Below, one piece after another: positions 5,622 through 10,687 of a stretch of DNA of 10,687 nt. The position numbers and the translations under genes were made by a program. The DNA is from Microbacteriaceae bacterium (lineage in GTDB: Bacteria; Actinomycetota; Actinomycetes; Actinomycetales; Microbacteriaceae), in assembly GCA_025463615.1 (NCBI GenBank), contig JAODAU010000079.1, positions 1 through 10,687 on the forward strand, in the 5' to 3' direction. Position 1 is the stretch's first letter. Each line of letters begins with the position of its first letter. Below the pieces are notes generated by a model. The model saw only the letters and a program-made list of their open reading frames with translations, did no database searches and was not told the origin of the DNA.

Positions 5622-6530
5622 TCAGCCCAGCACCTCCCGGACCGCGGAGACCATGAGACCGTTCGCGCCGAGGTGTTTCGCGTCATCGGCCTGGCTCTTC
5701 CGCTCGAGCACGTGGGCGATCACCGGCTTGCCGAACGAGAGGGCCTGCCTCCACAGCGCCGCCGACGCGCCGAGTTCCATCCCGAGCAGGCCCCACTCGG
5801 CCTGGGTGGACGCCAGGTCGGTGGGACGCGCGACCAGGTCCGAGGCGTAGTAGTACCCCCACGTCGTGTAGCCGCGCTCGGCGGCCCGGGCCGCCCAGAT
5901 CGAGGTGCGGTAGTAGGCCTTCGCGATGAACACGTCGGCCGGGCGATCCACGAGGTTGGCCATCAGCGTGAAGAGCTCGTCGTAGTACTGGTGACCGGAA
6001 TTCTTCGGGTCGACGAAGATCGTGTGCGTTCCGGCGAACGTCTCCACCAGCGACTCGAGCCTGAGGTAGGGGCGTGGTGGCTGCGACGGCTGGAGCGTGT
6101 GCCGCGCGGTGATCCTGAGCGCGCTGATCTCGGCCCAGGTGTGCTGCGCGGCCACGAAACCCGACGTGCCGGAGGTGCGGTCCAGCGTGTCGTTGTCGAG
6201 GCCGAAGTACACGCCGTCCGAGCTGCGCGCGAGCGAGATCTCGAGCGAATCGACGCCGCGGTCCACGCACTGCTGGTAGCCGTAGAGCGACATCTCCGGC
6301 CAGTCCCGCCCGCCGCCGTGGTGGGCGATGGTGAACGCCTTCGTCGCGAGAAGGGCGTCCACCCCTGAGGGAACGTGGCGGGTCACGTGCACGGGTGGGG
6401 GCTGAGCGGCGCGGGTGAGACCGTAGGCGACCGCCGCACCGCCGAGCACGACCGCACCACCCGCGGCGGCGATCACCGCCCGGCGGGACGGCCCGCGCGA
6501 GGGATGGGACGGTGTGGTCTGCGTAGGCAC
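5622..6530 (-). CDS. Exported glycerophosphodiester phosphodiesterase-like protein with altered catalytic site
   Basis: A 302-residue protein of the GDPD (PI-PLC-like TIM barrel) superfamily, which cleaves glycerophosphodiesters to glycerol 3-phosphate and an alcohol. The N-terminus has a twin-arginine signal, PSRRAVIAAAGG (14-25), and a hydrophobic run to about 37, so it is probably exported by Tat. Family marks are HHGGGRDWPE (70-79), GVDSLEISLARSSDG (92-106), DTLDRTSGT (114-122) and FVDPKN (172-177). Where the family has the catalytic HD pair before xTLDRT, this protein reads Asp112-Asn113. The ligand Asp of the ExD motif is Ser, which I believe is usual in this actinobacterial subgroup. 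The start is GTG at 6530 with no ribosome site, but a TAGCGT box lies six bases upstream. The stop is six bases from the convergent sigma gene. It may be inactive or have changed chemistry. Confidence 0.88.
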   Translation of the reverse strand: MPTQTTPSHPSRGPSRRAVIAAAGGAVVLGGAAVAYGLTRAAQPPPVHVTRHVPSGVDALLATKAFTIAHHGGGRDWPEMSLYGYQQCVDRGVDSLEISLARSSDGVYFGLDNDTLDRTSGTSGFVAAQHTWAEISALRITARHTLQPSQPPRPYLRLESLVETFAGTHTIFVDPKNSGHQYYDELFTLMANLVDRPADVFIAKAYYRTSIWAARAAERGYTTWGYYYASDLVARPTDLASTQAEWGLLGMELGASAALWRQALSFGKPVIAHVLERKSQADDAKHLGANGLMVSAVREVLG

Positions 6531-6536
6531 AGCAGC

Positions 6537-6542
6537 ACGCTA
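6537..6542 (-). promoter_or_regulatory. -10 box (TAGCGT) for leaderless GDPD-like gene
   Basis: TAGCGT fits TANNNT and lies exactly six bases before the GTG start codon. With no ribosome site upstream, this predicts a transcript that begins at the start codon. No clear -35 is seen. Confidence 0.4.
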
Positions 6543-6624
6543 AGTCACGATCCCGCCGCCCCGGCTGGGGATTCCGCTGAGCATCCACACAGCTTGCGAG
6601 GCCGGCGCGCGCAGGTCGCGGGGC

Positions 6625-6630
6625 TAGCAT
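6625..6630 (+). promoter_or_regulatory. Candidate -10 box (TAGCAT) for the MDR gene
   Basis: TAGCAT, a TANNNT box, lies 29 bases before the ATG. It would give a leader of about 22 bases that includes the GAGGGAG ribosome site. No good -35 is visible at the expected distance. Confidence 0.3.
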
Positions 6631-6659
6631 GGCCCGCGTCCGGCAACGAGGGAGATGCA

Positions 6660-7595
6660 ATGGCCATGCACTGGGTCGCCACGGACTTCGGCGGATTCGA
6701 CGTGTTCGACTTCGTCGAGGTGGATGTCCCCGACCCCGGCCCCGGCGAGGTGGTGATCGACGTGCGGGCGGCGGGCGTGAACCCCGCGGACTACAAGCAC
6801 GTGCGGTTCGGCACGGATCGCAGCATCCTGCCCGTGCCGATCGGGTACGAGCTCTCGGGCGTGATCGCGGGCATCGGGCCGAGCACCGAGATCGCGTCCG
6901 GCGGCGGTGCGGTCGGCGACGAGGTGGTCGTGTTCCGCACCAGCGGCGGCTACGCGACCCGCTACCTCGCGAAGGCGCGCAACGTGTTCGCCAAGCCTGC
7001 CACCGTCTCGTTCGAGGTGGGCGCGACGCTGCTGCTCGCGGGGTCCACGGCCGCGGAAGCCCTCGATGTGACCGGGGTGACCGCCGGCGACACGGTGCTG
7101 GTGCACGGGGCATCCGGCTCGGTGGGGGTCAGCGTGCTGCAGCAGGCCGCCCTCCTCGGCGCGCGCACGATCGGCACCGCCAGCGAGGGCAACTTCGACA
7201 CCGTGCGGCGCTTCGGGGGCGAGCCCGTGGCCTACGGGGACGGCCTCGAGCAACGCGTGCGCGACCTCGCGCCGGGCGGGGTGGATGTCGCCATCGACAC
7301 CGCCGGAACCCCCGACGCCCTCGACTCCTCCCTCGCCCTCGTGGCGGACCGCCGCCACATCGTCACCATCGCGGCGCAGGGCAGGGCCGACGAGCTCGGC
7401 ATCCTCATGATCGGCGGCGGGATGCCGGCCAGCGCCGCGTTCCGCGACGCGGTGCGCCCGCGCCTGATCGAGCTCGCCGCCTCCGGCCGCCTCGAGGTGC
7501 CGATCGCCCGCAGCTTCCCGCTCGCGGACGCCATCGCCGCGTTCGAGTTCGTGCAGGAGGGCCACCCCGGCGGCAAGGTCGTGCTGCTGCCGTAG
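6660..7595 (+). CDS. Zinc-independent MDR oxidoreductase, quinone oxidoreductase-like
   Basis: A 311-residue medium-chain dehydrogenase/reductase of the quinone oxidoreductase (zeta-crystallin) type, expected to reduce quinones or enones with NADPH in the cytosol. The GroES-like half carries AAGVNPADYKHVRFG (37-51), the hallmark NPADYK, and IGYELSGVIAGIG (61-73). The Rossmann half carries TVLVHGASGSVG (145-156) with the nucleotide loop, then VDVAIDTAG (208-216). The C-terminus FEFVQEGHPGGKVVLLP (295-311) is the usual end. There is no structural zinc Cys cluster and no catalytic zinc Cys-His set. GAGGGAG (6648-6654) five bases before the first ATG of MAMHW selects that start over the ATG at 6666. 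The UvrA-like gene follows after 28 bases, but with a promoter of its own. Confidence 0.93.
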   Translation: MAMHWVATDFGGFDVFDFVEVDVPDPGPGEVVIDVRAAGVNPADYKHVRFGTDRSILPVPIGYELSGVIAGIGPSTEIASGGGAVGDEVVVFRTSGGYATRYLAKARNVFAKPATVSFEVGATLLLAGSTAAEALDVTGVTAGDTVLVHGASGSVGVSVLQQAALLGARTIGTASEGNFDTVRRFGGEPVAYGDGLEQRVRDLAPGGVDVAIDTAGTPDALDSSLALVADRRHIVTIAAQGRADELGILMIGGGMPASAAFRDAVRPRLIELAASGRLEVPIARSFPLADAIAAFEFVQEGHPGGKVVLLP

Positions 7596-7611
7596 CGTCG
7601 GCGCCATCCGC

Positions 7612-7617
7612 TACTTT
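7612..7617 (+). promoter_or_regulatory. -10 box (TACTTT) for leaderless UvrA-like gene
   Basis: TACTTT fits TANNNT and sits exactly six bases before the ATG at 7624. No ribosome site is seen, so the transcript probably begins at the start codon. It lies in the 28-base spacer after the MDR stop, and the -35 area would overlap the MDR end. Confidence 0.45.
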
Positions 7618-7623
7618 GGGTCG

Positions 7624-9966
<2,343 letters not shown>

Positions 9967-10052
9967 CCGGGGGGCCGAGTGGATCGGGGTCATGACGAGA
10001 AGCGGGTCGAGCTCGTCGAGACCTCACCGAGCAATGACGTCGGCTTTTTGTC

Positions 10053-10074
10053 GCGGCGGGAGTTGCGCCGCTTT
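10053..10074 (+). terminator. Hairpin terminator after the UvrA-like gene
   Basis: GCGGCG (10053-10058) and CGCCGC (10066-10071) form a perfect six-pair stem with a seven-base loop, followed by TTT. A T5 run also lies just before it (10045-10049), after a weak four-pair CCGA/TCGG stem. Either or both could end the transcript from 7624. Confidence 0.45.
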
Positions 10075-10075
10075 G

Positions 10076-10137
10076 TGGCGGGGTTATCGCGTCGCGGACA
10101 GAGGAATATCCCCCGCCGCGGCCGCATAGCCCCGCCA
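10076..10137. repeat. Nested 62-bp inverted repeat in the spacer before padR
   Basis: TGGCGGGGTTAT (10076-10087) pairs with ATAGCCCCGCCA (10126-10137) over 12 positions, 11 Watson-Crick and one G-T. Inside, CGCGG (10093-10097) pairs with CCGCG (10116-10120), and a GGA-ATA-TCC core sits near the centre. A third related unit, ATATCCCCCGCC (10106-10117), resembles the right arm. No open frame crosses it convincingly. It may be a binding array, a terminator or a dispersed palindromic repeat. Confidence 0.6.
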
Positions 10138-10163
10138 TGACTGCCGTGTGGTGGCGCTGGCAG

Positions 10164-10193
10164 TTGACGATGATGTGTGACGCACAGTATGGT
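10164..10193 (+). promoter_or_regulatory. Strong housekeeping-type promoter of padR, probably leaderless
   Basis: TTGACG (10164-10169), 18 bases, TATGGT (10188-10193), then seven bases to the ATG at 10201. Both hexamers are close to the sigma-A consensus. With no ribosome site, transcription should begin at or within a base of the start codon. Confidence 0.7.
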
Positions 10194-10202
10194 GTGACAC
10201 AT
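10173..10202. promoter_or_regulatory. Candidate PadR operator, double TGTG/CACA dyad
   Basis: TGTGACGCACA (10176-10186) and TGTGACACA (10193-10201) are two dyads of the same TGTG/CACA type. The pair is bracketed by ATGTGT (10173-10178) and ACACAT (10197-10202), which are inverse to each other. PadR proteins bind ATGT/ACAT-type dyads. The array covers the -10 box and start point, so binding would block padR transcription. Confidence 0.55.
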
Positions 10203-10560
10203 GGATGACGACGAGCTGCTCGACTCGATGCGGCAGGAGCTGCGGCGCGGATCCGTGGTGCTCGCCAGCCTCGTGGCGCTCGAGCGCCCCGGCTACGGCT
10301 ACGGCCTGCTCGACTCGCTCGAGCGCGCCGGGTTCCCCGTGGCGGCGAACACGCTGTACCCGCTGCTTCGTCGGCTCGAGGCCCAGGGCCTGCTCACCAG
10401 CGAGTGGGACACCACCGAGGCCCGCCCGCGCAAGTTCTACACGACCAGCGCGGCCGGCATCCGCATCGCTGCGCAACTGCGCGCCGAGTGGAGCGCCATC
10501 GACGGCGCACTCGGCGCGCTCACCCACACCAGCACAGACTCGAATGGAGAAGAGAAATGA
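10201..10560 (+). CDS. PadR-family transcriptional regulator
   Basis: A 119-residue winged-helix repressor of the short PadR (PF03551) type, acting as a dimer on DNA. The wHTH covers about residues 12-85: RRGSVVLASLVALERPGYGY, then LLDSLERAGFPVAANTLYPL (the recognition helix lies around VAANTLYPLLRRLEAQGLL), then the wing TSEWDTTEARPRKFYTTSAAG (66-86). A short C-terminal helix (88-105) would serve dimerisation. It has a strong leaderless-type promoter inside its own probable operator. It overlaps the next gene by ATGA, so the two form a coupled unit. PadR genes of this arrangement commonly pair with a permease-prefix or HAAS-domain membrane protein. The effector is unknown. Confidence 0.95.
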   Translation: MDDDELLDSMRQELRRGSVVLASLVALERPGYGYGLLDSLERAGFPVAANTLYPLLRRLEAQGLLTSEWDTTEARPRKFYTTSAAGIRIAAQLRAEWSAIDGALGALTHTSTDSNGEEK

Positions 10561-10687
10561 CCGGACCGCTCGTCGACCGCTACGTCGCGGCGACACTGCG
10601 CCGCATCCCCGAGAAGCAGCGCCCCGAGATCGACCGCGAGCTTCGCGCCGCGATCGCCGACGACGTGGATGCCCGGGTCGAGCAGGG
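10557..10687 (+). CDS. N-terminal part of a PadR-coupled protein (permease-prefix/HAAS-like), runs off the window
   Basis: The first 43 codons (MTGPLVDRYVAATLRRIPEK onward) are visible before the window ends, with no stop. The visible segment is an amphipathic, Arg- and Glu-rich helix pair (VAATLRRIPEKQRPEIDREL, then RAAIADDVDARVE). This is the typical start of the permease-prefix or HAAS signalling domain that precedes membrane helices in genes next to padR. GGAGA at 10546-10550 lies six bases before the ATG, and the ATG overlaps the padR stop. The real function depends on the unseen remainder. Confidence 0.8.
   Translation, partial: MTGPLVDRYVAATLRRIPEKQRPEIDRELRAAIADDVDARVEQ

Noticed and set aside
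5683..7113. 476-codon minus-strand frame spanning the GDPD-like and MDR genes
   Set aside because: It runs in another frame through the GDPD-like gene and antisense to the MDR gene; the product is Arg/Pro-rich without motifs.
9992..10129. 45-codon plus-strand frame in the spacer before padR
   Set aside because: The Ser/Arg/Ala-rich product crosses the terminator hairpin and nested palindrome, has no good ribosome site and no hydrophobic or domain pattern.

Overview
The window looks like chromosome from a high-GC actinobacterium, most likely Microbacteriaceae (Leifsonia/Microbacterium-type). The support is GC around 70% by eye, third codon positions almost always G or C, frequent GCATCC/GGATGC words, ECF41 and ECF42 sigma factors, and several starts that look leaderless. 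It is accessory or stress-response chromosome. I see no tRNA, rRNA, CRISPR array, transposase or phage gene.

Left part (1-1294): an extended SDR epimerase-like gene (62-961) lies behind repeated operator-like half-sites. Its 3' end is overlapped by a 48-codon single-span membrane protein gene on the minus strand (943-1089). The spacer that follows holds a long 21-base-arm palindrome and a perfect 12-bp hairpin terminator.

Central part (1295-5615): two ECF sigma modules lie back to back. On the minus strand, a DGPF/YCII-related gene (3028-3387) overlaps an ECF42 sigma factor gene (1832-3031) by GTGA. A PhnB-like VOC gene (1295-1750) follows. Two nearly identical 31-bp promoter elements (TGTCGA-N17-CGAC) precede the DGPF and VOC genes, so the ECF42 factor probably controls both itself and the VOC gene. 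Further right, a four-helix membrane protein gene (4206-4631) and an NAD(P)-binding SDR gene (3469-4209) overlap by ATGA and diverge from an ECF41/SigJ-type sigma factor gene (4722-5615). The 90-bp divergent spacer carries two promoter elements facing opposite ways, each (C/A)TCACA-N16-CGTC, close to the remembered ECF41 consensus TGTCACA-N16-CGTC. That suggests an autoregulated divergent ECF41 switch. All the minus-strand genes from 4631 to 1295 point the same way, so the ECF41 operon could read into the ECF42 operon.

Right part (5622-10687): a Tat-type exported glycerophosphodiesterase-like protein (5622-6530), with the usual catalytic His-Asp pair read as Asp-Asn, converges on the ECF41 gene. 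A zinc-free quinone-oxidoreductase-like MDR enzyme (6660-7595) is followed by a 780-residue UvrA-like ABC protein of the DrrC drug-resistance type (7624-9966). After a 234-bp palindrome-rich spacer comes a PadR regulator (10201-10560), coupled by ATGA to the first 43 codons of a probable membrane protein that leaves the window. The PadR promoter is embedded in TGTG/CACA dyads, which fits autorepression.

The strongest point is that cis elements for two different ECF groups can be read beside their own sigma genes, which allows small regulons to be drawn from this sequence alone. I see no convincing wholly new system. Promoter consensus sequences and family names come from memory, and no search was run.
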